A stretch of DNA of 64,000 nucleotides, from positions 19,531,366 through 19,595,365 of the forward strand of contig CM051018.1 of the NCBI GenBank assembly GCA_027704905.1, read 5' to 3'. Under the pieces are notes generated by a model. The model made no database searches. It saw only the letters and a list, made by a program, of their open reading frames with translations, and was not told the origin of the DNA. A program made the translations under genes and the position numbers. The stretch is from Muraenolepis orangiensis (Eukaryota; Chordata; Actinopteri; Gadiformes; Muraenolepididae). Each line of letters opens with the position of its first letter. The stretch's first letter is position 1. Shown one piece after another: positions 1 through 26,013 of the stretch.

Positions 1-1154
1 GTAGACGATGGGTGGATTATCAAGTAACTCTGAATAACATTTGACAGCTTTATTATATTGCATTTAGGGTTCAAAAGTTGAAGAAAGAAAAAGCAGAGGC
101 ACACTGTAAAAGGCTGTCACATTCGATACATTTTTATTACAAACGTCACAAATATTTAAAAACTTATATTATGTTTTCTATACATTTCATCAAGCTTTCA
201 TTCTTAATTTTCATGTTTTTTAACATTTATTGCACTGGAGAGAAACCTGTTGATGTAGGAGTAAATCCTTAACTTACTATATGTCACTTGATATTTACTT
301 AAATAATAACACACCTCCATCCTTGTTGCAATGTTGATACATTGTTGTTATACATTATTATTGTATAATATTTATTTTCCGGTGCAACAATACCCCATCA
401 AAGCAGAAGATCCTCTCATCCTCTCTTTATGATGTCCAACCTAAAGAAAAATCCTCTATTCCTCACTAGATGTTGTTAACACAGAGAGCTCTTTTGACCT
501 ATTGTAGGTGCACACACTCTCCAAAGAGTCTAAATGATCATTTACAACATTTTAGTGAACGCTGGAAATCTTAGGGTTGTAAAAGACGTCTTCCAAGATT
601 TTCACAATGAAGCAATAGTTCAGTAAAGTCAAATATTTCACAGTTATATCAAAAGCTTATTAAGACATCAGAAACATTGTCACTATTAACAGTGTGTAGT
701 TTGCCACAAAATGCATATATTGCCTTGTCAAAAAAATCCAAATCAATCTCCAAATCCAAATCAATACTCTGGAATACTAGAGGGCAATCAGTAGAGCGCA
801 TACCTCCGCAACACCAAAGAGTCCCCTGAATCTGGATTTGGATCGGGATCTGCGCCACAATCTCATCAACTGTTCCTTGGCCCATAAGTCATTTAACCAC
901 CAAGTTGTGTCCAATTCCGTACAGAACTTTTTGAGTTATCTTGCTAACAGACAAACAGACAAAAAACAACATACAGACAAACACACATACAGACAAACAG
1001 GGGCAAAAACATAACCTCCTCCCATCTTCAATGGTGGAGGTAAATAAGCAACACTATAAAAAGTCAATGTGCTCCAAAAGTCATAATACACATGTACACA
1101 CACACACCGCTGAGCCTCCAAACAGTCCTCTCGTTCCCTTTACTGCCATTATCC
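1..1154 (-). other. Downstream flank and probable 3'UTR of mertk
   Basis: No coding exon was found. Reverse-strand poly(A) signals (TTTATT on the plus strand) occur at 371-376, 133-138 and 49-54, so the mertk 3'UTR probably ends somewhere here. Positions 650-1045 are occupied by a dispersed repeat described separately. The short open frames are AT-rich or repeat-derived and have no family signal. Confidence 0.5.
650..1045 (-). repeat. Dispersed repeat, copy 1 (shared with 12.2 kb and 13.8 kb)
   Basis: On the minus strand this contains the run GAAGATGGGAGGAGGTTATG, a CTGTTTGTCTGT-rich stretch, GCAAGATAACTCAAAAAGT, then GAATTGGACAC, TTATGGGCCAAGGAAC, GTGGCGCAGATC and GCGGAGGTATGCGCTC. The same blocks in the same order occur at 12165-12400 and 13795-13985 on the plus strand. 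It is an interspersed element of unknown class. No terminal repeats or target duplication were identified. Confidence 0.7.
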
Positions 1155-14385
<13,231 letters not shown>

Positions 14386-16615
14386 CTTCAACTTCTGGAC
14401 AAACGCCTCTAAAAACTTTAGCGCGTCTTTCCACTGCCGTTAAAACGCCTCAACGCTCAATCACAAACATTGTCAACATTGCACACCAGATTCACTTCGT
14501 CTACTCCGTACTCACTCACTCCAGCCTGCACCATAGTAGTATTTAGTTTGTACTCCTGACGTCAGAGGAGGTATCCCCCCCAAAAAAGGCGGTTCTTAAG
14601 AGTTATTTGTGTTCCACTAAAAAAACAAACGGGCATATAATCGTAACGTAGGCCTAGACTAGACATAATGGTTATTTATGTTGCAGGGATCTTTTGTCCA
14701 AAGAAATAGCTGGTTTCCCATTGTCAGTTTAATAACAATGTTGACCGTGAGAAGCTGTTTGGGAAAACCCTCCACCATGTGGACCATTTAAGCAATTGCA
14801 TGTTACTTGTGTTATTACGTGTGTTCTATGACTTGATTGTGTTGACATATATTTTATGACATAAGAAGGCAGATTAATGTAGTTCAATTGAAAAAATGTC
14901 TCTCCATATTTGTATGGATTAAAAAAACTCAGTTGTTGATAACCTTCACATTTAAACTAAACTATGATGTTTGCTGTTGATATATATTATATATATACCT
15001 TTTTTTCCCTCAAAGCCTCTCCGGAGCTATATGCATTCTGACTCAATTGTATGAAAGACACAGACATCTAGACAACAGACAATCCCAAATAGATCTATAC
15101 ACCAGTCACTTAACTCTACGTGTCTCTGTTCATAGAGGATATAAGGATGAAAAGGATGCTTTTTCTGTTAAACATTGAATTACGTGTTGTTAATATGGAG
15201 GACATTGCAAAGGGTAATATTGCGACTGGTAACCTGTCGGGTCATCTTCTATATTTCTGCACAAGGATCGTGTTGGTGAAGCGTGGTGCGTCAGAAGAAC
15301 CCAGAACCAGTCGAGATGGGTTTGCACTTCACGGTATCCACAAGGGGTCCGCTAACCACCTATACTGAGACGGGCTTTTCACAGCAACAGGTGGTAGCCT
15401 ACATATATTTCATAATATTATTTTCATTCTTAATAATGATATGGAGTGAGTGGACCACGTTTAAAACAACAAAAAAGTTTTTCCACATTCTCTCTTTTGA
15501 GCCTTTTGTGAGTACACAACACCCTCCGCAGCAGCAGGGCTCAAACAAAGTGTTTGAGTGTCATTTGGTCTCACTCCAGAGATACACGGAGTGCTTTTTG
15601 ATTGTATTTACTGCCTACGAGACTGGGCTGATGCTCGGCCTAATGCCTAAACCAATGACCTCGTAATCAAATCACTGTAATGTTTAGGCACATGTGGTTC
15701 TCTGGCGCCCCCGTGCGGCGTAAACGTGTCATAGATTGACATAGCGGTATATCTTTTCACATTTGGTTTCATAGTGTAAACTATTAGAAAGTATTAGAAA
15801 AAACAAAACACACCACCGGCTCGACGCAGAACCTGAGCTTGAGTTATCTTCGGTGACGTCAGGCCTATGAGACGTGAATCAATCAATCACCATGTATCTG
15901 ATTTGTCTGTACACCCTGCAGAGTGGTCCCACCCACCCCCTTTATGGATGGACCGCTCCGCAGTGGAGGCGAGGCATAACCGGCTGTGGACCTGAGGACA
16001 GGAGGGCTCTCTCTCTACACACATTTACGGTACATTTAAAGTACTCATATTATATTCCAGGGTGGTGAGTAATGTCTGAGTGTTGAATGTTAATTTCAGC
16101 AGCAGTACAATAGAATGTGCATGATCGAACTAGGTTGCCTCGGTTGGGGAACCTTATAACCACATTTAAATGACTGTTATATAGTGTAAATGCGGTTAAC
16201 GGCTTCCCCCACCGAAGCGACCTCTGCGGGGTTTATGTGTGCCTTGGATTCGCTTCATAACATGTTACGTGTCCAAGCTGCATATATACGAGTAAGAACA
16301 CAACATGCACTAAAGCAATCTTGGATTGGCCTTACGACGACCTTACGGAGGGGGGAAATGTCGTTTTAAGTAAATTACTGGCGTATTAGTTCGGTGCTAT
16401 GTGCTATATACACAATAGATGACAGGCCTTATGTTGTTACTTATGAACAGGTGCTCCCAGTATATAGCAGGCATATATACCCTGTTGATGTTATAATTCT
16501 AAATTTCTGGCATGCCAGAAATCGTTGGCACGACAAGGAAACGTGATATATTTGCAGTAAACACCTCGCCGGGTATATTGTTTTTATTAGTGCAGTGGGT
16601 CCCCACAGTGGTTGC

Positions 16616-16653
<38 letters not shown>

Positions 16654-16664
16654 GGGGGGGGGGG
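16616..16664. repeat. (TG)n microsatellite followed by a G-run
   Basis: About 17 TG units followed by about 14 G residues, in the mertk/calpain intergenic region. Confidence 0.9.
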
Positions 16665-17451
16665 CTCGCTTGTTAAGTGCATTATTGCAGACGAAATGTT
16701 GGATGACTTCACCACAGGACTGCATGGATCAGGAAATCAATTGTGTCAGTACAGGAGGCTCTTGTTTGACAGGCCACAGGGGGACATTCCGGCAGATTAG
16801 TACTGGGGCCCTGAGCCCGAGAAAGGGGGCGCTTCTGTGCCCGTTTATTCGTGTCTTTACTTTGTTGTTTTTTTTGCTATCTGACACTATCTATCTGATC
16901 AGTTTAATTAAATTACAACTGATGTTACACTCTCAGAGGATCCCATCCGATTGCAGAAACTCGCTCATTGTGATTCCTCGTGTGTGCAGCTGTAATGCAG
17001 GGCCCACATTCTGGTCATTATCTCACAAAGAGCTCTTCGTATAAGTAAACATACTTGTTTTTTTCTATGGCTATTTGCTGAAAGCTTTCCATTGGAGCGG
17101 ATTGAAAGAACACTCAACACACATAAAGGCCTACACTATTGAATATTCACAGTTAAACTAATGATATAGTGCTGCAATTGTACGCAGAAGCAGTTTTCTC
17201 AACTAACCTCAATGAATGACATTTGAATGCTAACTCTTTTTCCCCCTTTTTTCGCTTCCCCTATAGCCGTCTCATATCCCTAAGGTATCACGTTCCATCT
17301 CTTTTGTTTACTTTCTGTTACTTTGTTAACTCTCTCAACATGGTGCTTTGCTTTCATTGACCACCTCGCTGCTCACCCCACGCTCAGCCATACAATTGTG
17401 TGTTTGACTTTAGTTTAAACGTGTATGCATTTAACTATCTCATATCCAGGC

Positions 17452-17452
<1 letters not shown>

Positions 17453-17491
<39 letters not shown>
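17453..17491. repeat. (AAT)n microsatellite
   Basis: About 12 units of a taa/aat triplet, upstream of the first coding calpain exon. Confidence 0.9.
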
Positions 17492-17857
17492 GGAAAAACA
17501 ATGAAAAATCCTAATTAGCAAATTATAAGGATATATGAAAAATAATTGCTTTATTATTATAATATTCCTTTGACAATCTAACTAATATCTGAAAATGGGT
17601 TGTTTTGTTGTGTGTTCACGATTTTGCATAAGTTCCAGGAATAAATCTGTCACTACTGTGTCACTGATTGTTTCAGACCAAGCTAATGAATGACAAAGTG
17701 GGATCCCATCCGTTGTTGCTACACATACAAGCTTAACCTCTTTGCTATGGCTTCTAAGACTTGTGTGCCCCTGACTGATTAGCACATTGCTATTTATACC
17801 CACTAACACGCTAGCACGCACCCCACCCACCCACCCATATTTATATCTCCCCACAGA

Positions 17858-20800
17858 ATGTATCCCGCCACAGGGATATCTGCAAGCATACAAGCCAACA
17901 GGCTAAGGGCAGAAGGGATGGGCTCCAAGGAGCAGGCAGTGCCCTTCTCAAACCAGGACTATGAAGCTCTGAAGCAGGAATGCCTGGAGGGAGGCTCTCT
18001 GTTCGAGGATCCCTGCTTCCCCGCAGAGCCTCCGTCCCTGGGCTTCAAGGAGCTGGCCCCCTACTCTGCCAAGACCAGGGATGTGGAGTGGCTCAGGCCT
18101 ACGGTGAGGAAGCCTGTCTGTCATTAAGCAGCACAACGTTTTGCTCAGTTAAGTTGACGTGTGATGATGTGTGGATCTAAGCGTGTACAATAAGTCTTGT
18201 CTTCTCTTATCTCAATGTACAATATTGTATAGTGCACACACAGGCATTATGCCTTAATGGATATGTGGTATAATGCTTTACCATTGGGTGTGTCTGTTGC
18301 ATTGGAATTTACATTGGTGGTGTTGACAATTTGGAGCCTCTGGAGTCCACAAGCTTCTGGTTTACGAGATGTGTTAGTCAGGGTCCTCCACAACTGATGC
18401 AGTCTAGGGAGGGAATCGCACAAGAACTTCCCTACAGATTACCAAACAAGACCCACTGCTCTATTGCCAACTCATGGCATTTTAAGACCAGGCTCTTTTT
18501 GTTTTCTTGTGTCTTGTTTCATTTGCTGAGATCACATACTGTGGACATGGGCGTGTGAGAATAGCAAATGAGAAAAGTCCTGTCCGGCTGCTCTGTCTGG
18601 ACTATAACAGTAGATACAGCAGTCTCTGTTAAGTGCATCCATTGTCTTGACGTCCAGCTTTTATGTTCAATAGGAACTAACAGGTGAACCTCAGTTTATC
18701 GTGGGCGGAGCTACAAGAACAGACATATGTCAGGGAGCACTAGGTGAGTCTACTACAGTCCATTAGCCCATTCACTCTGTGTGTTACGACCCATTGTTCG
18801 TATGCAGTAAGCATATGCAGTCCTAATGACAAACGGCATGAAGGGCGTTTGTATAAAGACTTTGTAAATGTAATATGTAATAATGTAATACTTGTATGGT
18901 ATATAATTGTGTGTGTTATGAAAAATGTCTTTCTTTAATCAAAATGCATTAAGTTAAGTATTTATAAAATGCTTCATTGATCCAGACAGTGTAGATTGTG
19001 TTCTCCTTTCTTTGATCACATGAAACTAAAAGAGCTCCCTTTCCAGGTGACTGCTGGCTGCTGGCCGCCATCGCGTCCCTCACCCTGAACGAGAAGCTGC
19101 TACATCGGGTGGTCCCGCACGGCCAGTCCTTCCAGGACGACTACGCCGGGATCTTCCACTTTCAGGTCTTTACCTGAAATCCTTCAGATGCATCTCCTGA
19201 GTCTTCCAAAGAGAGAGAGGGTACTCGAATGACTCAAAACCATGCAATCCTTTTTCTTCTTGCTTTGACTTTGCAGTTCTGGCAGTTTGGTGAATGGGTG
19301 GACGTAGTAATTGATGACAGATTGCCCGTCAAAGATGGGGAGATTATGTTTGTCCACTCTGCGGAGGGTAATGAATTCTGGAGTGCTTTGCTGGAGAAGG
19401 CGTACGCAAAGTAAGTATTTTAAAAAGGGCCCGCTAAATTATTCAGTTCCACTGCGTATTGCTCGATGCTGCTTCCACACAAGGGCATAGCTACGAAAGA
19501 GCGCTTATGGGTAATGGAGTTTTTAGCTTTTGTGGTTTGTTGTTGAGTGTTTTGTCTGTGGCGTTTGGTGGCAGGTTGTGCGGTTCTTATGAGGCCCTCT
19601 CGGGAGGAAGTACAACCGAGGGATTCGAGGACTTCACCGGGGGCGTGTCGGAGATGTACGAACTGCGCAGTGCTCCCAAGGACCTGTACCGCATCATCGG
19701 CAAGGCCCTGGAGAGAGGCTCGCTGCTGGGCTGCTCCATCGACGTTAGTAGTGCTTCTGGCACTGCGCCCCGGACCAGTCCGATCAATGCTTTCCAACCT
19801 ATAAAAAAAAGAAAACTGACTCAATTCCATTAGAAGCATTTCATAGTTTATACATTTGCCGCTCTTATCAAGATGAAACAAAAATGTTTAATGTAATTAC
19901 AGATCACCAGTAATGTCGACATGGAGGCCGTTACGTTCAAGAAGCTTGTGAAAGGCCACGCCTACTCACTCACTGGTTTGAAGCAGGTGTGTGTGTTTGT
20001 GTGTGTTCTTTAATTATCCACACTTGTTCTATGGATATTGGTTATAGTACATTAGTAAATAGTAAACACTCGCTACACGCCACGTAAGTGGCTTTTTCTG
20101 GGCTCTACTGACCACCAGGACACAGGTGAATCTTGTGAAAACCTGTTTATTGTAAAGTTAGAATAGTTTTGCAGGTGGTAAGTCCTCCTGAGTGTGTGTG
20201 GTGATGACTGGCTAAACCTGTGGGCCTTGATTGCTCTCCAACCACACACACACACTTACTCCACATCAATATTTATACTAGACATTTGGCACGCTTTGTG
20301 GGTGTGGGGGGGGAATGCTGACACAGCCAAAGAGTAGTCTCAAACTAACCCTCAGCAATGCAAGACGGTGTCCTATGTGTTTGGGCCACCGGATGTGTTA
20401 TTGGTCCTGCAGCATATCACATTATTATTGGCTGTGTACACACGTGAGCAAAAGTTTGCCACAGTGATTGGCTATGTGTGTGCGGACGGGGCTTGCATAA
20501 TAATAGTAAGATAACACCTTTCATTGTGGGGGACAATCTCAAGGTACTTAACAGTGTAATAAAACTATAAAACAAACTGCAAGGAAAATCTAGCTGGCTA
20601 AAATAAAAGTGTCTTTAAGGCTTGTCTGGGGTAAACAGTCTGTTCCTGTGGTCGGTAGGTGGACTACCGTGGACGCGCGGAGAGGTTGATCCGTGTGCGC
20701 AACCCCTGGGGTCAGGTGGAGTGGACTGGTGCCTGGAGTGACAGGTAAATGTTCTGAAACAAACCTGTTTTCCCACCTTCCTATTCCCAAATGCTTATCC

Positions 20801-23800
20801 CTGGTCATCTCACTACTGTAACAGATACTTTCGTATAAAGCATGCTTTTATCTGATACATGTCATTTGGGGGTTGGGGATCTTAATGAAAGATGCCTACA
20901 AGTAGGCATGTGTACATGGATCGAACCCTGTACCTTTTTGACTGGGAATCGAACACTCAAGCAACTGCATTATCCTCCCCCTATCTATTCTGTTGTATTG
21001 CTAGATGTTCGTTTTTTTCTCCTACTTTGTCTCAAAATCAAAGGCCACCTGTTCTCTTATTTCAGCTCCCCGGAATGGGATGAGATCGATCCATCGGAGA
21101 GAGAAGATCTGAACTGCCAAATGGAAGACGGGGAGTTCTGGTATGAACTTTACAAGTTTCCCACCTTGGCTTCATCCAAGCCCAAGGTGCTGTAGTTCAG
21201 TTTGGTCAGCTGATAGGTTCCAATTTTTTCCCAACCCAGGATGTCCTTCAATGAGTTCTTGAGGCAGTTTTCCCGCTTGGAGATCTGTAATTTGACGGCA
21301 GACGCCCTGAGTGACGAGGGCCTCAGCCACTGGAACACAATCAAGTTCCACGGCGCCTGGAGAAGAGGAAGCTCCGCTGGAGGCTGCAGGAACAACCCCA
21401 GTGAGTCACGTGTATATACTAGGACTACGATGCATTACCACTCACTCTACTCACTCTATCACTTAATTAAGACTGTACATCAAAATGCAACGGGAAATAA
21501 GTGGTGCCACTGATGATGTGTTATTATCCCCTCACCCCCTATCACTGCTACTTTGCATACACAAAAGATCCACGTTGAACCACAGTTAAATTTTTTACAC
21601 AGCTGTGCAAACTTCTGACTATGAGGCCAAATTTGCACAGATACATTTTGGATCAACCCCCAGTACAAGATCACTCTGTTGGAGGAAGATGATGATCCAG
21701 AGGATGATGAAGTGGCCTGCAGCTTCCTGGTGGCTCTTATGCAGAAGGACCGACGACGACATCGTCGCCAGGGTCAGGACATGCACACCATTGGCTTTGC
21801 CCTTTACGAGGTGAGCAGAAAATGCACTGTGTCCCGTTTTAGTATATTCCAACGGGGTGCTGTTGAGATGTGTTCATTAGATTTTTTGTTTTACTTCTCT
21901 CTGTTTTTCCACAGATACCAGAGGAGGTACCAGCCCTTTCAGAAATCCACCACAATATTTGAACCAAAATCATAATTTAAGATATAGTATTCTTACTTTT
22001 GGTTCATTACTATAAATCTATTTGTTTTAAACTGCATCTGAAGTTAATTCAACCCTCCAATTTCGGTCTCCTACTTTCGCCTCAGTTCAGGGGCTGCCAG
22101 AATGTCCACTTGAAGAAGCAGTTCTTCCTGAACCACTCATCCTGCGCCCGTTCGGAGACCTTTATTAACCTACGGGAAGTGAGCACCCGCCTCCGCCTGC
22201 CCCCCGGGGAGTACCTCATCGTCCCGTCCACCTTTGAGGCCAGTCAAGAGGCTGACTTTGTCCTGCGAGTCTTCACCGAGAAGCAGTCCGAAACGCAGTA
22301 GGTTCTCAGTGTATTATTGGAGGTTGTTGTATTTTGGTGCATGTCTAATTGTATTCATGTGTATTGTGTATCTGCCAAAATGTACTTATGTTTGGCCCTC
22401 ATTATAGAGAACTAGATGATGAAATCTCTGCTGATTTGGAGGATGAGGTAGGTTTCTCAAAATAAACTTTTGCTAAATTGCTGTATAGTGTGATTTAAAC
22501 TGTACTTCAAGAACTAACATCAAGAGCAAGAGTGTACTTATTGTTGTTATTGAGTGTATTTATTTTTTACAGGCTGATATCTCTGAAGACGATATCGATG
22601 ACTCTTTCAAGTCCATGTTTGCCCAGCTGGCGGGTGAGGTAGGTTTTCTAACCTGTGTCCAGCTGAGTTGAACAAAACACTTCACTTTCATCTTCTATAT
22701 TAACATGCAACCTTCTCCTTTTGTCATTAGGACATGGAGATTTCTGTTCATGAGCTCAGAACCCTTCTCAACAGAGTGGTGTCTCGACGTAAGATAACAT
22801 TTTAAGAGTATGAGCCAAAAATGATGAGCCAAAAAAAACAACTTTCAATTTGCCATGGTGTCCAGTGTCTCTGTTTCGTTCAAAGTCATGTGTTTTGTGA
22901 TTTCAGACCAAGATCTGCAGACTGATGGCTTCAGTATGGAGTCCTGCAGGACCATGGTGTGTCTAATGGATGTATCCTTTCAACCATATTTGCATGGTTT
23001 GCCCAAAGTGAAATACATCATGTCTTGAAATAATTAGTAGTTGTAATTTTTGCATCCTCAACAGTGTAATAAATGTAATAATCGTAAAATGACCAGCCCA
23101 GTGTACAGCATCTTGTATGATTCAAAAGTGACTCCAAGTAACATATATGTACAGGCTAAGCAGCTTCTGTCAGTTCGGTTCCTTCACATAATGAACCGAA
23201 AACAGAAGGATGGAAGTGCTCGCTTAGGTCTCGTCGAGTTTCAGCTCCTGTGGAATAAGATCCGAAAGTGGCTGGTAATAGTTGTATTGCTATTTTATAT
23301 TTTCAAAGAATTTACAATTATTGCCTCTGTACTGAATTTTCCATTTGGTTTCAGGGGATCTTTAGACAATTCGATCTGGACAAATCCGGGGCCATGAGCT
23401 CGTATGAGATGCGAATGGCTGTGGAGGAAGCAGGTAACGTTATAGATAATACATCTTAAACTTACACAGGACGTGGACATGATACAACCCCAGTTAACCT
23501 TTTACTTTGTGTTTAGGTTTTAAACTGAACAACAAACTGAACACAGTTTTGGTGGCGCGGTATTCTGACAATGATACTATTGACTTTGACAACTTCATTT
23601 GCTGCTTGGTCAAGCTTGAGACAATGTTTAGTGAGTACTGTGTGTTTTTCTTTATGGGAAACCCCAATCAAAAAAAAATCATTGTTCACCAATGTATGCC
23701 CAAATTGACCTTGAATTATGTTCCACAGGATCTTTCCAAGAGTTAAATAAAGATGACACAGGAGTGGCTGAAATGAACCTTACAGAGGTAACATCTGTAC

Positions 23801-23901
23801 TCAAGGTCACTTTATATTCATGTGAGAAACGTTTCTGTCCACCTAACGCACTCTTGGCTTGGTCTAACTTTCAGTGGCTGTACATCACCATGTGTGGTTG
23901 A
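17858..23901 (+). CDS. capn11: Classical calpain large catalytic subunit, 21 exons, complete
   Basis: Calcium-activated cytosolic cysteine protease. Exons: 17858-18103 (exon starts 17857), 18674-18743, 19047-19165, 19277-19410, 19575-19743, 19903-19986, 20659-20744, 21066-21140, 21240-21400, 21641-21810, 21915-21926, 22086-22297, 22408-22447, 22573-22638, 22731-22788, 22907-22971, 23206-23274, 23355-23433, 23517-23630, 23729-23787, 23875-23901. They total 2115 nt, 704 aa plus stop, typical for conventional calpains. The catalytic triad is intact: Cys108 (GDCWLLAAIA), His265 (KGHAYSLTG) and Asn289 (RVRNPWG). The CBSW domain has TFWINPQY and LREVSTRLRLPPGEY; the C-terminal penta-EF-hand domain includes FDLDKSGAMSSYEM and ends WLYITMCG. 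A 12-nt microexon (IPEE) matches the small calpain exon at this point. The name rests on neighbours mrpl14 and tmem63b, as on human 6p21.1; the protein is about equally like CAPN1/CAPN2. The first-exon acceptor at 17856 implies a non-coding upstream exon. Confidence 0.9.
20050..20300 (-). mobile_element. Possible LTR-like repeat in calpain intron 6
   Basis: Matches, in opposite orientation, the segment at about 61690-62030: 'aagtggctttttctggg', a 'caggacaca' block, a 'gtttattg' block (AATAAA-type on the minus strand), 'ttttgcaggtgg' and 'gatgactggctaaacctgtgggcc'. On the minus strand a TATA-like tataaatat lies upstream of AATAAA, as expected inside an LTR. No target duplication or internal coding region was found. 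Confidence 0.4.
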
Positions 23902-24750
23902 GGACAACCTACACCGGCCTTGCAGAGGGACATCCCGCAAGCAAAAAGTGCCCTGCCGAAGGCTGTGACCAGCTTCTTACCCAGGCTAGCCTTCTCACAT
24001 ATCTGCTCCCACGATATGTTGCTGTACTAGCTAAATAAGTTGGAACGGTTATTGAACAGGAGTTCAGACAATACTAAACACATTTCCTAACTATGCATAA
24101 TTGGAACCTAAGGCAGGTTTACCAAGCAGGGCTTGCATTTGTTTCCTTATATAAATAGAATGGGTCAAAGCATGTCGTATTGTTAACTAAAATGTCCTTT
24201 AATCCACTGACATTAGTACACCACTCCTCAAAATGTGTTTCACTGCGTACTTAGTAGCAGTATATTATGATTGGTTGTGATTTTCATCAATGTAAATATT
24301 TTATTTCCTAGATGTTTAGCCAAATTATTTGTTACATAACTTCAACAGTAGATGGCAGTAGATACCTAATATATGGGGACATACTGTAACCCTTAAAGAA
24401 TTGTATTTTCCTTGACTGAATATTACCGTAATACAAATCACATTCTATTATGATTTGGAACAGTATTAACTGGTTTTATTTCAGTGGCACTATTCGTTCT
24501 ATTGACTGGACTAGTTTACATCCTGATTTGTACCGCAGTCTCAATCATACATTTATAATTTCCCAGAGCCTTAACACTTACAGGTTGAAAGTATTGCCAC
24601 AGTTAAGAGATGAAAGTCCTGTTTGAATGTTGTAAATGTATCGTGTGCCTTGAACCAATAAAAATAACCATGCAGATTGTCTTCTCAATAATGATTACCA
24701 AGACCATTAACTGAAATAAAGAACATACTTTTAAATAACGTTTCAACTTA
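23902..24750 (+). other. Calpain 3'UTR with poly(A) signals
   Basis: Directly follows the calpain stop. AATAAA occurs at 24657-24662 and 24715-24720. The last about 200 bp (24551-24748) are repeated at 25098-25288. Confidence 0.65.
24551..24748. repeat. Duplicated calpain 3' end, copy 1
   Basis: Near-identical to 25098-25288, starting at 'tttataatttcccagagcc' and ending at 'aacgtttca'. It contains both calpain poly(A) signals. Confidence 0.9.
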
Positions 24751-25097
24751 GTGGTTAGTTACCACTTACGTTTGCACTGTCCCCCGTGCACAGTCCTTCT
24801 ACTGTTTACTAACCGTAACATAAAAATGATGGAAACTATTTTAGTTTTACCATGTTTCTATATATACACTAACACTGCCTTCCATAACGCTTCGGTTGTT
24901 GCCCACGCTGTATGCATCCAGCATCTTTTAAGACGCCTCGCAACTGTTGAACACTTCCAACATAACGGAACAATTTGACCAGTTTTGATTGATTGCATGC
25001 GAAACCACTCGACACACAATTTGATTCATTTGGACTGCTCCTTTTGGAACGCTTACATAAGCAAAGGAGGTGGGGGCTGCAGTGTTCTGTTACTTTT
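24749..25097. repeat. Dispersed repeat B, copy 1, between the two 3'-end copies
   Basis: Highly similar to 32812-33182 in tmem63b intron 3: 'cactgtcccccgtgcacag', 'ccttcctactg'-like run, 'ccttccataacgcttcggtt', 'gcatgcgaaaccactcgac', 'gaacgcttacataagcaaag'. This copy lacks two short stretches present in the other. Its class is unknown; the minus strand holds a broken open frame of no recognised family. Confidence 0.85.
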
Positions 25098-25288
25098 AAT
25101 TTATAATTTCCCAGAGCCTTAACACATACAGGTTGAAAGTATTGCCACAGTTAAGAGATTAAAGTCCTGTTAGAATGTTGTAAATGTATCGTGTGCCTTG
25201 AACCAATACAAATATCCATGCAGATTGTCTTCTCAATAATGATAGACCATTAACTGAAATAAAGAACATACTTTTAATAACGTTTCAT
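25098..25288. repeat. Duplicated calpain 3' end, copy 2
   Basis: Copy of 24551-24748 with a 9-10 bp deletion and scattered changes. It carries AATAAA on the plus strand near 25257 and, through a single-base loss relative to copy 1, ATTAAA on the minus strand (25273-25278), which is well placed to end mrpl14. Confidence 0.9.
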
Positions 25289-25427
25289 TACAAATCCCAA
25301 TGAATCAAGGTTGACATACTGGTGTGTTGTTGATAACAATACAGACAAGTCATGTACACTCAAATTACAAAGCAGAAGAGGACGACATTCATGAAATTGG
25401 GACATACTTGGTCGCATGATACGCTTA

Positions 25428-26013
25428 CTAAACAAATTTGCTTGCAATTGCCAACACCTTGGAATAGTCTCCCTCCATTGCGCGAAGGTGTGAAGGAACC
25501 GGGACCCTAATTCTTGTTCCTGTTGGATTGCCGTTGTCCTCAATAAGGACAACGTTATTTGAATCAAAGCGTGGATTCATGCGTTCTCCGGGCATTTTGT
25601 GTCCAATAATAAGCGCCTTCTTTTTCTGTCCTTTAATGGCAAGCAGGACTTTGTCACCAACTTTCCCAATGCCATTCTTTGTGTACACATGGATGACCCT
25701 TGGTGCTCGATGGTGTGGGGTGTTGCCAAGTGAACTGTTGTCCACAACACGTACTCTGGTCATCTTCTGAATGGCAGCAGCAACAGCTGATACACTGCAA
25801 CAACAACAAAAAACGGTGATATTGGCAATCCACTATTAGAATAAACCCGAAACAGAAAGTATTGTAGGTCTAAATGAATCCATAAATGGCATATAGGCTC
25901 ACTGCAAACCGTGTAACATAACTCACTCACCTGAAAGAACTATGCTGGGTTAATGAGGCCACATCCACTCGCAGAAGATGACACGCTTTTGCAAGACGAG
26001 GGAGAAGAGCCAT
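25428..26013 (-). CDS. mrpl14: Mitochondrial ribosomal protein L14 (uL14m)
   Basis: Large-subunit protein of the mitochondrial ribosome. Two coding exons, 25931-26013 and 25428-25794, give 450 nt and 149 aa plus stop; human is 145 aa. Exon 1 encodes a basic presequence beginning MALLPRLAKACHLLR, suited to mitochondrial import. Exon 2 carries the conserved L14 fold: TRVRVVDNSSLGN, HRAPRVIHVY, GKVGDKVLLAIKGQKKKALI, RFDSNNVVLIEDNGNPTGTRI and YSKVLAIASKFV. The start at 26013 has a strong context (GTC ATG G). Immediately upstream a TAG|GTTG sequence with a pyrimidine-rich lead could be a splice acceptor, so the 5'UTR may be split. The region upstream is a 41-bp minisatellite that repeats this start codon. 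The gene lies tail to tail with the calpain and divergent from tmem63b. Confidence 0.95.

Larger units (their letters stand above)
14386..17856. other. Divergent intergenic region between mertk and the calpain
   Basis: Holds both upstream regions. A plausible non-coding first calpain exon ends with a good donor at about 16065/16066 (ggtg|gtgagt), downstream of a TTTATGG element near 15940; this is a guess. A (TG)n plus G-run lies at 16616-16664 and an (AAT)n tract at 17453-17491. I saw no coding exon, RNA gene or clear transposon. Confidence 0.5.

Noticed and set aside
17582..17893. 103-residue minus-strand open frame upstream of the calpain
   Set aside because: No family signal; it overlaps the calpain first coding exon and AT-rich spacer. 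Treated as chance.
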